Shown: positions 7,555 through 15,805 of the stretch, piece after piece
How positions within the stretch are numbered: position 1 is the first letter of the stretch
Layout: each line of letters starts with the position of its first letter
Source of the DNA: Geothrix edaphica
GTDB lineage: Bacteria > Acidobacteriota > Holophagae > Holophagales > Holophagaceae
Reading direction: 5' to 3'
NCBI RefSeq assembly: GCF_030268045.1
Contig: NZ_BSDC01000001.1
Coordinates: 744,001-808,000, forward strand
DNA: 64,000 nt
Made by a program: the position numbers and the translations under genes
The notes under the pieces: generated by a model
What the model saw: only the letters and a program-made list of their open reading frames with translations
Databases searched by the model: none
What the model was told of the DNA's origin: nothing

Positions 7555-9086
7555 GCCCCCAGGACCTTCCCCTCCTCTCCACCGACGGGGCGGCGGAAGG
7601 AAACCGCTCGGCGCTGATCCTTCCGTTCGTGCTGGGCATGGGGATCAACCTGGTCTCCCTGCTGGTGGGCGAGCCGTACCGCATGGCCGAGCTGGGGCTG
7701 GCCGTCGCCCTGGTCGCGACCCTCGCCTGGTCGGCCCGGCCCCTGACCTGGATCGTGTTCACCGCCGTGCTCGCCGCGAATCCCGCCAACACCTCGACCC
7801 CCGTGGCCCTCAACCTCTTCTGCGCGGCGGTCTATTTCGCGCTGGCGCGGCGAAGCGGGGTGGGCAGGCTGCCGAGACTGGCCCAGGTTGCGCTCTTCCT
7901 CGCGGTGCTCTCGCTTGTCATCAGCATCCTGGCCTCCCTGTGGCTGGATCCTGCCACCGCCACCATCCACACCACGGACGTCTCGCAGCCGCGCCCCTGG
8001 GGGACCACCTGGGCCGGAGGGGCCTCCATGGAGATGCTGACCTCCCAGGGGGTCTCCGTGGCCAACTACCTGCTGGGCCCCTTCCTGTTCATCCCGCTCA
8101 TCTGCTCGCGGATCCGGGAGGACCACGACCCGGACCTGCTGCTGAAGGGCCTGGTGCTGGGCTTCCTGGTGCCGACCCTGCTGATGTTCCTGCTGGCCAG
8201 GACCCTGGGGAAGCCCACTTTCGACGCCAACGCCCTGCGGGAAGGGATGCTCAACGTATCGACCTTCCGCTTGGGCCAGCTGGACATCCAGATGATCCGC
8301 ACCCAGGTGGGCATCGTGCTCGCAGCGCTGATCTGCGCCTCCTTCGCCGTGGCCGTGGCCCAGGTCGGGCGGGGGGTGCGCCTGGCGGCCGCCGCCTGCC
8401 TGGCCCTCTCCGGCTACTTCCTGCTGGTCACAGGCAGCGTCGGCAGCTCCCTGGCGGCCCTGGCGGGCATCGTGCTGATCCTCCTGCTGGGCAAGCGACG
8501 CTTCTCGGTGCGGCGCTACGCCCTGGTGCTGGTGGCGGGCGGGGGACTCCTGGTGGGCGCCTGGGCAGTGCTGCCTGAGGGCGTGCAGCGCTATGCGGTC
8601 ACCCGGTACGAAGTGAGGGTGGGAGGGGGAGGCCCCGCCACAGCCACCGCCGACCGGGCCTGGCGCTGGAAGAAGTCCTTCAGCTACCTCATGGACAACC
8701 CCAGCGGCGTCGGCTGGTCGCTGTACGTGGAACCCCTGGGGATCTACCCACACAACGACTACCTGACCTACGGCATCGCCTTCGGGGTGCTGTGCGGCCT
8801 GCTCTACTTCCTGCTTCCCTCGGGTCTGCTGCTCTCTTTCGTGGCGTTCAAGCCCGGGGCTGCGGAATCAGCCCGCTTCGCCTTGTCCCTGGCGGGGGCG
8901 GGGGCGGCCACGGTGCTGCTCCTGAACTCCCTGTCCGATCACATGACCGCCAACCGCTGGTACTTCAACGTGGTGTGGATGATGATCTGGTACGCCTTCT
9001 TCGCCAGCCGCGCCCGGCCTGTCGCCGCGGAAACCCCTGAAGGGCCGCCTCCGGCTGACTCCATCCAGAGGAGCCCGCTGCCATGA
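7551..9086 (+). CDS. O-antigen/exopolysaccharide polymerase-ligase (Wzy-like)
   Basis: A 511-residue membrane protein with about 11-12 hydrophobic segments and one larger external loop (around residues 130-180 and again 345-410). The pattern GWSLYVEPLGIYPHNDYL followed by more TM helices is typical of the Wzy_C/O-antigen-ligase superfamily, in which a conserved HN(D/x)YL motif lies in the periplasmic loop. The expected role is to polymerise flipped repeat units in the periplasm. Sequence in this family is weakly conserved, so the call rests on topology, the HND loop and location between Wzx and glycosyltransferases. It overlaps its neighbours on both sides by 4 bases. Confidence 0.8.
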   Translation: MSPQDLPLLSTDGAAEGNRSALILPFVLGMGINLVSLLVGEPYRMAELGLAVALVATLAWSARPLTWIVFTAVLAANPANTSTPVALNLFCAAVYFALARRSGVGRLPRLAQVALFLAVLSLVISILASLWLDPATATIHTTDVSQPRPWGTTWAGGASMEMLTSQGVSVANYLLGPFLFIPLICSRIREDHDPDLLLKGLVLGFLVPTLLMFLLARTLGKPTFDANALREGMLNVSTFRLGQLDIQMIRTQVGIVLAALICASFAVAVAQVGRGVRLAAAACLALSGYFLLVTGSVGSSLAALAGIVLILLLGKRRFSVRRYALVLVAGGGLLVGAWAVLPEGVQRYAVTRYEVRVGGGGPATATADRAWRWKKSFSYLMDNPSGVGWSLYVEPLGIYPHNDYLTYGIAFGVLCGLLYFLLPSGLLLSFVAFKPGAAESARFALSLAGAGAATVLLLNSLSDHMTANRWYFNVVWMMIWYAFFASRARPVAAETPEGPPPADSIQRSPLP

Positions 9087-10240
9087 CGGATCTGGCCATC
9101 GTCGTCGTGGGCTATGACCGCCCCCATGCGCTCTCGAGGTTGCTGGCCTCCCTGGACCGGGTGGCCTTTGAGGGCCGGGTGCCCCTGATTGTGAGCCTGG
9201 ACCACTCGGGCAACGAGGAGGTGCAGCGGGTCGCGGAAGCCTTCACCTGGAGGCACGGGGAGAAGACCATCCGCACCTTCCCCCGGCGGCTGGGCCTCAA
9301 GCAGCACATCCTCTCCTGCGGCGATCTCACGGAGACCTACGGGCACCTCCTGGTGCTGGAGGACGATCTGTACGTGTCCCCCAACCTCCACCGCTTCGCC
9401 GTCCAGGCCATCGAGCGGTACCGCGACGATGACCGCATCGCGGGGATCGCCCTGTACAGCCACCTGTGGAATGTGGGCTGCGATCGGCCCTTCCAGCCCC
9501 TGCCCGAACCCGTCGACGCCTACTTCATGCAATTCGCCTGCTCCTGGGGGCAGATCTGGTCGCGGGCGGGCTGGTCGCGCTTCCGTCAGTGGCTCGACCA
9601 GCACGGCGGCGCCTGCGACCCCCACCCCGCCATCCCCGCCAATGTGACCCAATGGTCGGACCACTCCTGGCTGAAGCACCACATCCGCTACTGCATCGAG
9701 ACCCAGCGCTTCTTCGTCTATCCCAGGGTGTCCCTGGCCACCAACTTCAGCGATCTGGGCCAGCACAACACGGGGCGGGAGAACGGCTACCAGGTTCCCC
9801 TTCAGGAAGCGCACGAGGTGCCCTACCGCTTCCCCGACCTGGATTCCTCACGGGCGGTCTATGACGCGTTCTTCGAGTCCATGCGGCTCCACGAGCCGCT
9901 GGGGCTCGCCGCGGAGGACCTGTGCGTGGACCTCTACGGCATGAAGGGGAACCGGCTCGGCGCACGCTACTGGCTCAGCCTGGAACCGGCGCCCTTCCAG
10001 GTGGTGCGGGCTTTCGACCTCGCCTTCCGGCCCCACGAGGCGAACATCCTCCATGCCGTTCCGGGAAGCCTGATCAGGCTCTACGACACCGCTGTGGCGG
10101 CCCCGCCCCCGCCCGGTCCGGATCTGTCTGACACGCGGATGAAGTACGATGTCCGCTGCCCTTCCTACAAGAGCCTCCTGCGCTACGCCCTGCGCATCCT
10201 CCGGGGGCGGCTGAAGGCGAAGCTGACGGGAAAGGAGTGA
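9083..10240 (+). CDS. GT-A fold glycosyltransferase
   Basis: A 385-residue cytoplasmic glycosyltransferase. The N-terminus (LAIVVVGYDRPHALSRLLAS) is the nucleotide-binding start of a GT-A fold. LLVLEDDLYVSPN (near residue 93) supplies the Asp-Asp metal/nucleotide motif, in an arrangement like the GNT-I/GT13-like and GT2 families. The remainder (YFMQFACSWGQIWSRAGW) is conserved in capsule-locus glycosyltransferases. It should add one sugar to the repeat unit. No membrane segment is seen. It overlaps the polymerase gene by 4 bases; an acyltransferase follows. Donor and acceptor are unknown. Confidence 0.8.
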   Translation: MTDLAIVVVGYDRPHALSRLLASLDRVAFEGRVPLIVSLDHSGNEEVQRVAEAFTWRHGEKTIRTFPRRLGLKQHILSCGDLTETYGHLLVLEDDLYVSPNLHRFAVQAIERYRDDDRIAGIALYSHLWNVGCDRPFQPLPEPVDAYFMQFACSWGQIWSRAGWSRFRQWLDQHGGACDPHPAIPANVTQWSDHSWLKHHIRYCIETQRFFVYPRVSLATNFSDLGQHNTGRENGYQVPLQEAHEVPYRFPDLDSSRAVYDAFFESMRLHEPLGLAAEDLCVDLYGMKGNRLGARYWLSLEPAPFQVVRAFDLAFRPHEANILHAVPGSLIRLYDTAVAAPPPPGPDLSDTRMKYDVRCPSYKSLLRYALRILRGRLKAKLTGKE

Positions 10241-10245
10241 GGCCG

Positions 10246-10974
10246 ATGCTGGGAATCCTCAAGCGCCTGGCGAAATGGGTGAAGTTCTCCGTGATGGGCC
10301 GCCGCCGGGGCATCCGGATCGGACCGCGCTGCCTGATCGGCTACCACAGCGAGCTGGAGGGGGGGAACACCTTCCTGGCGGGCACCGTCTTCAGCGGCCG
10401 CCTGGGCTACGGCAGCTACCTGGGGGAGGACTGCCGGATCGAGGCCACGGTGGGGCGCTTCTGCTCCATCAGCGCGGACGTGGCCACCATCCCCGGGCGC
10501 CATCCCATCTCGGAGTTCGTCTCGACCCATCCGGCCTTCTACTCCCTGAAGCGGCAGGCGGGATTCACCTTTGCGAAGACCCAGGCCTACGAGGAGTACG
10601 CCTTCGCCGATCCGGCGCGCCGCGTGGGGGTGGTCATCGGCCATGACGTGCTCATCAGCTACGGGGTGAGGATCCTGGAGGGGGTGCGCATCGGCGACGG
10701 GGCCATTCTGGCCGCAGGTGCCCTGGTGCGGACCGATGTGGAGCCCTACGCCATCTACGGGGGCGTTCCCGCCCGCAAGCTGGGGCAGCGCTTCGATGAC
10801 GAGACCATCCGCCAGCTGCTGGAGATCCGCTGGTGGGACCGGCCCCTGGACTGGATCCGCGATCACGCTGCCGCCTTCCGGGACGTGCCCGCCTTCCTGG
10901 CGGCCTGCCGCGTGGACTCGAGATCGCTCCCGGATACTCCCTCCCCTGACCCGACGCCCTCCGAGGCCCCATGA
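10246..10974 (+). CDS. Hexapeptide-repeat acyltransferase (CatB/VatD type)
   Basis: A 242-residue left-handed beta-helix acyltransferase that probably O- or N-acetylates a sugar of the repeat unit using acetyl-CoA. Hexapeptide repeats appear in YGSYLGEDCRIEATVGRF and GVVIGHDVLISYGVRILEG plus IGDGAILAAGALVRTDVEP. YAIYGGVPARKLG is the C-terminal CoA-binding signature of the xenobiotic acetyltransferase group. ATG 10246 is chosen because AAAGGAG (10231-10237) lies 8 bases before it; a GTG at 10237 would overlap that site. The stop overlaps the next ATG. Confidence 0.85.
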   Translation: MLGILKRLAKWVKFSVMGRRRGIRIGPRCLIGYHSELEGGNTFLAGTVFSGRLGYGSYLGEDCRIEATVGRFCSISADVATIPGRHPISEFVSTHPAFYSLKRQAGFTFAKTQAYEEYAFADPARRVGVVIGHDVLISYGVRILEGVRIGDGAILAAGALVRTDVEPYAIYGGVPARKLGQRFDDETIRQLLEIRWWDRPLDWIRDHAAAFRDVPAFLAACRVDSRSLPDTPSPDPTPSEAP

Positions 10975-12023
10975 GCGGAACCCGCCGATTGATGATCCTT
11001 CCCTGCGAGCCCGGGCGGCAGGACGGCTACAGCCTCGCCGTCGCCGCCGACCTGGCGCGCCTGGCGCCGGGACCGGAGGACGTGGTCGTCTACCGCAGCG
11101 CCCCGTCCGCGGCGCGGCAGGACGGGGCCCTGCCCATCGCCACCGCCACCGCCGCCGAAAAGGCCTGGAACATCCTGCGGGGGCGCCCGCCCTATGAGCT
11201 GCTGGAAGGTTCGCTCCGCCGCTGTCTGGCGGGGGTGGCGGGAGGCTTCGAGGAGATCTTCGCGGGCGAGATCTTCTTCTATCGGGCCTTGCGCCAGATG
11301 TTCCCTGCCGCGCAGATCCAGGCCCGCTCCCACAACTTCTACAGCCTGGGCCGCTGCCGACAGCTGCTGGGTCACGTGCCCACCAACCTGAGGCACAGCC
11401 TGAACCTGTTCCTGTACTCCCGGCTCGAGATGGAGATTCTCGCCGACCCGAAGGCGAGCCTGGCGTTCATCACCGAGGAGGAGCTGGCCTTCGCCAGGCT
11501 GCTCTCGCCCCTCGCCCCGAGCTCCTGGTGGCCGGTGGTCGACCCGGGCCTGGCCCTGCGGGAGGACCTGCGGGCTCCCACGGTGCCCAGGCTGGTCTTC
11601 TTCGGAAGCGCCGCGGCCTCGCACACCGCCATCGGCCTGAAGCTGCTCTGCCAGGAGGTGTTCCCCCGGCTGCGGGCACGGATGCCCCAGGTGGAACTCC
11701 ACCTCTTCGGCCACGGCTCCGAAGCCTACGGCGCTCCCGCCCGCGGCATCCACGGCCATGGCCGGTTCGCGGGCGACGGCCTTCCCTTCGAGGGCGACGG
11801 GCTGTTCTGTGTGCCGGATGTCCACGGCTGCGGCATCAAGCTCAAGGTCGCCGACCTGCTGAAGGCGGGCGCCCCGTTCATCACGACCCCCATGGGGCTC
11901 TCGGGCTACCACCTCCCGCCCCATCCCCACGTCCTGGTTCACGAGCTGAAGGACTGGGCCGAGGCCCTCGCAGCCTACTTCCAGGCCCAGGGACTGGATC
12001 AGCCTCCGCGCACCACAGCCTGA
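10971..12023 (+). CDS. Glycosyltransferase (GT4-like)
   Basis: A 350-residue protein of GT-B type. The C-terminal half holds LVFFGSAAASHTAIGLKLL, VELHLFGHG and a donor-site-like segment HGCGIKLKVADLLKAGAPFIT, in which KxxDLLKxGxPxI corresponds to the nucleotide-sugar-binding region of family 4 enzymes. The N-terminal half (residues 1-150) is divergent. It is the last gene of the plus-strand run and its 3' end overlaps the 3' end of the convergent glycosyltransferase by 25 bases. No terminator fits between them. Sugar specificity is unknown. Confidence 0.7.
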   Translation: MSGTRRLMILPCEPGRQDGYSLAVAADLARLAPGPEDVVVYRSAPSAARQDGALPIATATAAEKAWNILRGRPPYELLEGSLRRCLAGVAGGFEEIFAGEIFFYRALRQMFPAAQIQARSHNFYSLGRCRQLLGHVPTNLRHSLNLFLYSRLEMEILADPKASLAFITEEELAFARLLSPLAPSSWWPVVDPGLALREDLRAPTVPRLVFFGSAAASHTAIGLKLLCQEVFPRLRARMPQVELHLFGHGSEAYGAPARGIHGHGRFAGDGLPFEGDGLFCVPDVHGCGIKLKVADLLKAGAPFITTPMGLSGYHLPPHPHVLVHELKDWAEALAAYFQAQGLDQPPRTTA

Positions 12024-13216
12024 AGCAGGGCGCTCACGCGGCGGGCCTGGTGGTGGCTGGTCTTGCAGGAGAGGACGAAGGCCTTGGCGCCGAGGCCCCT
12101 GGCATGCAGGGCCTCCCTGGGCTGGGCCAGCAGCGAGGCCAGTGTGCGGGCCATGCCCTCCTCATGCTCCGCGTCGAAGGTGAAGACATGGTCGAGGTAT
12201 TCGGGCGGCATGCCGGGCAGGGGGGTGGTGAGCACAGGGGTGCCGGAGGCCATGTACTCCATGTTCTTCGAGGGGAAGGAGAAGCGGGTGAAGGCTTCCG
12301 TCGAGGGGCGCGGATTCACGAGCAGGGTGGCCTCCACCTCTGCGACCACCACCTCCGCATTGGGCCGCACGCCCCAGAAGGTGATGCGGGGGTCCCGCGC
12401 CTGGGCGTCGCGGATCTGCGCTTCGAGCTCGCCGCTGCCGTATAGCCAAAGCCGTGCATCAGGCTCGGGCAGGCGCTGGAAGGCATCGATCAGGGTGCGC
12501 ACCCCGTACTTCGCGTAGAGGGCCCCGGCGTAGAGGATCACGCCCTCGGGCCGCTTGCCGGGCAGGGTGTTGTCCGTGGCGGCCATGGCGGGATCGACCA
12601 TGCCTTCGATCACCACGTGGGGCCGGCGACGCGGATTGACCACGGGATTCATGGCCTCCGTCAGCACCAGGTAGGCGTCGTAGCGTTCCGTCAGGCCTGT
12701 GGCCAGCGCCCGGTAGGCCCGGATGAGCAGGCGCCGGAAGGTCGAGTCGCCCCCGCCGATGTAGTCGTGGAGGATGTCGGGAACATCGGTGACGATGGCC
12801 AGGGTGGGGGTGCGGGTCATCGCTGCGGCCACCCAGGCTCCGGCGGAGATGGAGAGGTCCAGCACGTCGCAGAGCACGAAACAGGGCCCGGCCCTCCGGG
12901 AGAAGCGCCAGCGCAGGGTCGTGGCCAGGCTCCACAGGAAGACCACGGCGTGGGAGATGCCCGGGAGCATCCGCAGGGACAGGTACCGGTAGTCCAGGCC
13001 GCCCTCGGATTCGTCCTCCTGGGTGGGGAGGCCCCGGGTTCCGGGACGATGGGGAAGCAGGGAGAGGGCGGTCACGGGCCCGTTGGTGGCGGCCAGGCCC
13101 CGGGCCAGCAGGCCATGGAACTTCTGCTCCTGCTGGGCGGGCTTGACCGGCTGCTCGCGCAGGAGAACCGCCAGTCGCGATTCCGAGCAGAGCCGCGACA
13201 CGTAGAGGAGGTCCAT
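11999..13216 (-). CDS. Glycosyltransferase family 4
   Basis: A 405-residue GT-B glycosyltransferase, read right to left. The N-terminus MDLLYVSRLCSESRLAVLL opens a GT4 acceptor domain. The donor domain contains EGVILYAGALYAKYGVRTLI (near residue 230), LWLYGSGELE, TFWGVRPNAEVV, and NPRPSTEAFTRFSFPSKNME with EYMASGTPVLTT, which is the conserved phosphate and ribose binding segment. AGGAAAG precedes the ATG. It is the third gene of the minus-strand group behind the dehydratase and beta-helix lipoprotein, with a 39-base gap to the latter. It should add a sugar to the repeat unit. Confidence 0.85.
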   Translation of the reverse strand: MDLLYVSRLCSESRLAVLLREQPVKPAQQEQKFHGLLARGLAATNGPVTALSLLPHRPGTRGLPTQEDESEGGLDYRYLSLRMLPGISHAVVFLWSLATTLRWRFSRRAGPCFVLCDVLDLSISAGAWVAAAMTRTPTLAIVTDVPDILHDYIGGGDSTFRRLLIRAYRALATGLTERYDAYLVLTEAMNPVVNPRRRPHVVIEGMVDPAMAATDNTLPGKRPEGVILYAGALYAKYGVRTLIDAFQRLPEPDARLWLYGSGELEAQIRDAQARDPRITFWGVRPNAEVVVAEVEATLLVNPRPSTEAFTRFSFPSKNMEYMASGTPVLTTPLPGMPPEYLDHVFTFDAEHEEGMARTLASLLAQPREALHARGLGAKAFVLSCKTSHHQARRVSALLQAVVRGG

Positions 13217-13255
13217 GGGTGCTTTCCTGGAGGAGGGGGAAGGGATGCCCCTAAT

Positions 13256-15724
13256 CTAGCGCTGGATGCCGATCTTGGCGGCGTCGATGCCCGGGAAACC
13301 GGGGATGCCGTACATCGGACTGCCGGCCCTGAGGCGGAAGTCCAGGTTCGCCGGGTCCGTGAACTGGGGGTCCACCTGGACCGGGTTGTTGGAGACCTGG
13401 GCGAACCAGGCCAGCGGCGGAGCCAGGGCCGGGAACACGTTCTCCTGGCGGATGGCGTCCGAGGAGCGGCCCTGGAACAGGTTGCCGTAGAAGACGCAGT
13501 TTTCCGGCTCGAGCCAGTGGCTGCCCTGGACCTGGGTCCAGTCGTTGGGAATGGGGGCCAGCCAGGGGTAGGCCGTGGACCAGGGGGGAGCCTGGTAGGC
13601 GAAGTGGGCGAGCCTCTCCAGCAGGTTCAGGCTGCTGCCCGGGATGTTGTTGGCATAGGTGGTGACATAGTTCACCGAGACCGCCCCGAACCAGCCTCCG
13701 GAAATCACGTTGTAGCGCATCTTCACGTCGCGGCCGCCGTTGTGCTGGATGGCCAGGGTGGGGCCGGCCTGGTACAGGATGTTGCCCTCGATGGTGACGC
13801 CGCTGCCGCCGGTGTCGAGGTAGATGGCCGGGGTCCAGGTGCCGAAGGGGCCGCCGCCATGGCGGATCAGGTTGAACTGGAGCAGGTTCCCCTGGCTGGC
13901 CCAGTCCCGCTGCGAGTAGATGGCCCCGGCATCGTTGGTCCACTGGCACACGTGGTGGATGAGGTTGTAGCGGAACGTGTGGTTGTTGCCCTGGAAGAGG
14001 ATCGCCTGGTGCGGGGCATGGTGGATCTCGTTGTGCTGGACCGTGATGCCGCTGCAGTCGTCGTTGAAGGGGACGTAGTTGATGGAGGTGAGCTGGATGC
14101 CTGGCAGATAGCTCCAGAACAGGCGGTCGTAGTGATGGATGTCGCAGTTCTCCAACACCGTGCCGCTGTCGGTCAGGGTGGGCCGGCTGCCGCCGCAGGC
14201 CCAGATCCCGCCCTTGCCCAGGTAGGCCAGTTCGCAGGCGTCGACATGGTTGGCGGACCCGCCCAGGAGCAGACCCCACCCCCCGGCGTTGAGGAACCGG
14301 CAGCGGCTGAAGGTCACCCGGGTGCAGGTCTGGGCGTCCACCAGGTTGCCCTGGGCCGCCTCGAAGCTGATCCCGCTCCAGGTCACGCGGCCCACACCGC
14401 GCAGGCTGAGCAGCGGCGAGGTGAGGGTCGAGAGCAGGAGCTCGTTCGGCAGGACATCTGAAGGGGGGCGCAGGTACAGCCGCGCATTCACCCGGTCGAT
14501 GAAGTAGTCGCCGGGATCGGTGAGCTCCTCGAGCAGGTTGTAGAGAAAGAAGGGGTGGCCCTCGCGCAGCCCGTAGGGGGGGCTCGTGGAGAGTTGGAGG
14601 GTCCCGCCCGCTGGATCGATCGACGAGAGGGCGCCATGGTAGGCGGCCCAGGCGTAGTAGCCCTCGCCGAAGTACATGGCCTCGCCCGCGCGCCAGAGTC
14701 CCATGCGCGATTCAGGTGCCGTGATCTGCGTGCTTCCGTCGGTGGCCCGGATGAGCATGAAGCCAGGCATGGGCCGGCTGCCGTCGGCGGGCGCGATGAA
14801 GGCGTTGCCGCTCGCGCCCGAGAAGGGGGGGAAGGTGCCCGCCGGTCCGGCGAAGGTCTCCCAGCTGCCCCAGGTGGCGGCGGTGCCCGTACCCCCCAGG
14901 TCGCGGCGGTTGGACAGGTTCCAGTCCGCCGAGGCGGCGGAGGCGGCGATGGACCAGAGCTCCCCGCCCTTGGCCAGCTGGTAGTAGGGATGGCCGTAGG
15001 CGTCCGTCCCCTTGTAGGCGTAGTCCCCGGTGGCATCAGGCGTGAGGCTGCCCGACACCCGCAAGGTGGCCGGCGGTGAGAGGTTCACGGAGCCGGCCTC
15101 CACGGCCTTCGGGTACCGGGCCAGGGTGAGGGGGCGGCCGTCGGCGAAGGCTTCCATGGCCCGGTTCACCTCGCCGCCAGCGGCGGTGCGGCTCGCGAGA
15201 CTCCCCATTCCCGCGCGGAGGGCCCCCAGGTCGGCCACCCGGATATAGGGGCGGGCTGCGCTGTCCAGGCGCGCCCAGTTGGGATCCGTCGACGCCACCG
15301 TGCGCAGGGCCTGGGGGTCGATGGCGGCGCCACCCACCAGGCGCGGTGTCTCCCCGGCGTAGGCGACGTATTCCACCGGGTTGGCGGCGGACCCGGAGTC
15401 TGCCGCGACCAGCGCGAAGGTGGAGGTCCGGAGGTAGCGGCCACCGCGCAGGGTGACGCGAAGGATCCCCGGGGTGGCGCGGGGCACCTGGCGGAGCAGG
15501 GCCTGGGCGCCTTCCAGGGTGGTCGGCGCCGCCAGGGTGCCGGGGTTGCCGGGCAGGCCCTCGGGCGCCACGAACACTTCCTTCAGCAGGTTCTGCACGG
15601 CCGGCGGGGCGGATGGGGCGGGCACGGCCTCCTGACCTCCGCTGCCGCAGGCCCCAGCCAGGAGGAGGGGCAGCAGGCACAAGCCCAGGCGGGCCAAGGC
15701 TCGAGGTGTCTCTAACGGGATCAT
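13256..15724 (-). CDS. Right-handed beta-helix lipoprotein
   Basis: An 822-residue lipoprotein with signal peptide and lipobox (LLPLLLAGACGSGG, Cys26). GGAGGAGGA lies just before its ATG. After a DUF1565-like N-terminus (VFVAPEGLPGNPGTLAAP) come beta-strand-rich rungs such as CTRVTFSRCRFLNAGGWGLL and GITVQHNEIHHAPHQAILFQG. The opening YVAYAGETPRLVGGAAI is shared in pattern with the secreted beta-helix protein at 3459 (YEAYPGERPELIGGRRL), so the two are paralogs with different anchoring. A role in binding, editing or cleaving the exported polysaccharide is inferred from fold and position. Confidence 0.8.
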   Translation of the reverse strand: MIPLETPRALARLGLCLLPLLLAGACGSGGQEAVPAPSAPPAVQNLLKEVFVAPEGLPGNPGTLAAPTTLEGAQALLRQVPRATPGILRVTLRGGRYLRTSTFALVAADSGSAANPVEYVAYAGETPRLVGGAAIDPQALRTVASTDPNWARLDSAARPYIRVADLGALRAGMGSLASRTAAGGEVNRAMEAFADGRPLTLARYPKAVEAGSVNLSPPATLRVSGSLTPDATGDYAYKGTDAYGHPYYQLAKGGELWSIAASAASADWNLSNRRDLGGTGTAATWGSWETFAGPAGTFPPFSGASGNAFIAPADGSRPMPGFMLIRATDGSTQITAPESRMGLWRAGEAMYFGEGYYAWAAYHGALSSIDPAGGTLQLSTSPPYGLREGHPFFLYNLLEELTDPGDYFIDRVNARLYLRPPSDVLPNELLLSTLTSPLLSLRGVGRVTWSGISFEAAQGNLVDAQTCTRVTFSRCRFLNAGGWGLLLGGSANHVDACELAYLGKGGIWACGGSRPTLTDSGTVLENCDIHHYDRLFWSYLPGIQLTSINYVPFNDDCSGITVQHNEIHHAPHQAILFQGNNHTFRYNLIHHVCQWTNDAGAIYSQRDWASQGNLLQFNLIRHGGGPFGTWTPAIYLDTGGSGVTIEGNILYQAGPTLAIQHNGGRDVKMRYNVISGGWFGAVSVNYVTTYANNIPGSSLNLLERLAHFAYQAPPWSTAYPWLAPIPNDWTQVQGSHWLEPENCVFYGNLFQGRSSDAIRQENVFPALAPPLAWFAQVSNNPVQVDPQFTDPANLDFRLRAGSPMYGIPGFPGIDAAKIGIQR

Positions 15725-15805
15725 GGCCGTCCTCCTCCGTTTCTCGCCGTGGCCCCTGGAATTGCGGCTGCTTGGGGGCCTGGAAAGCGGACCTCCGGTG
15801 GAACC

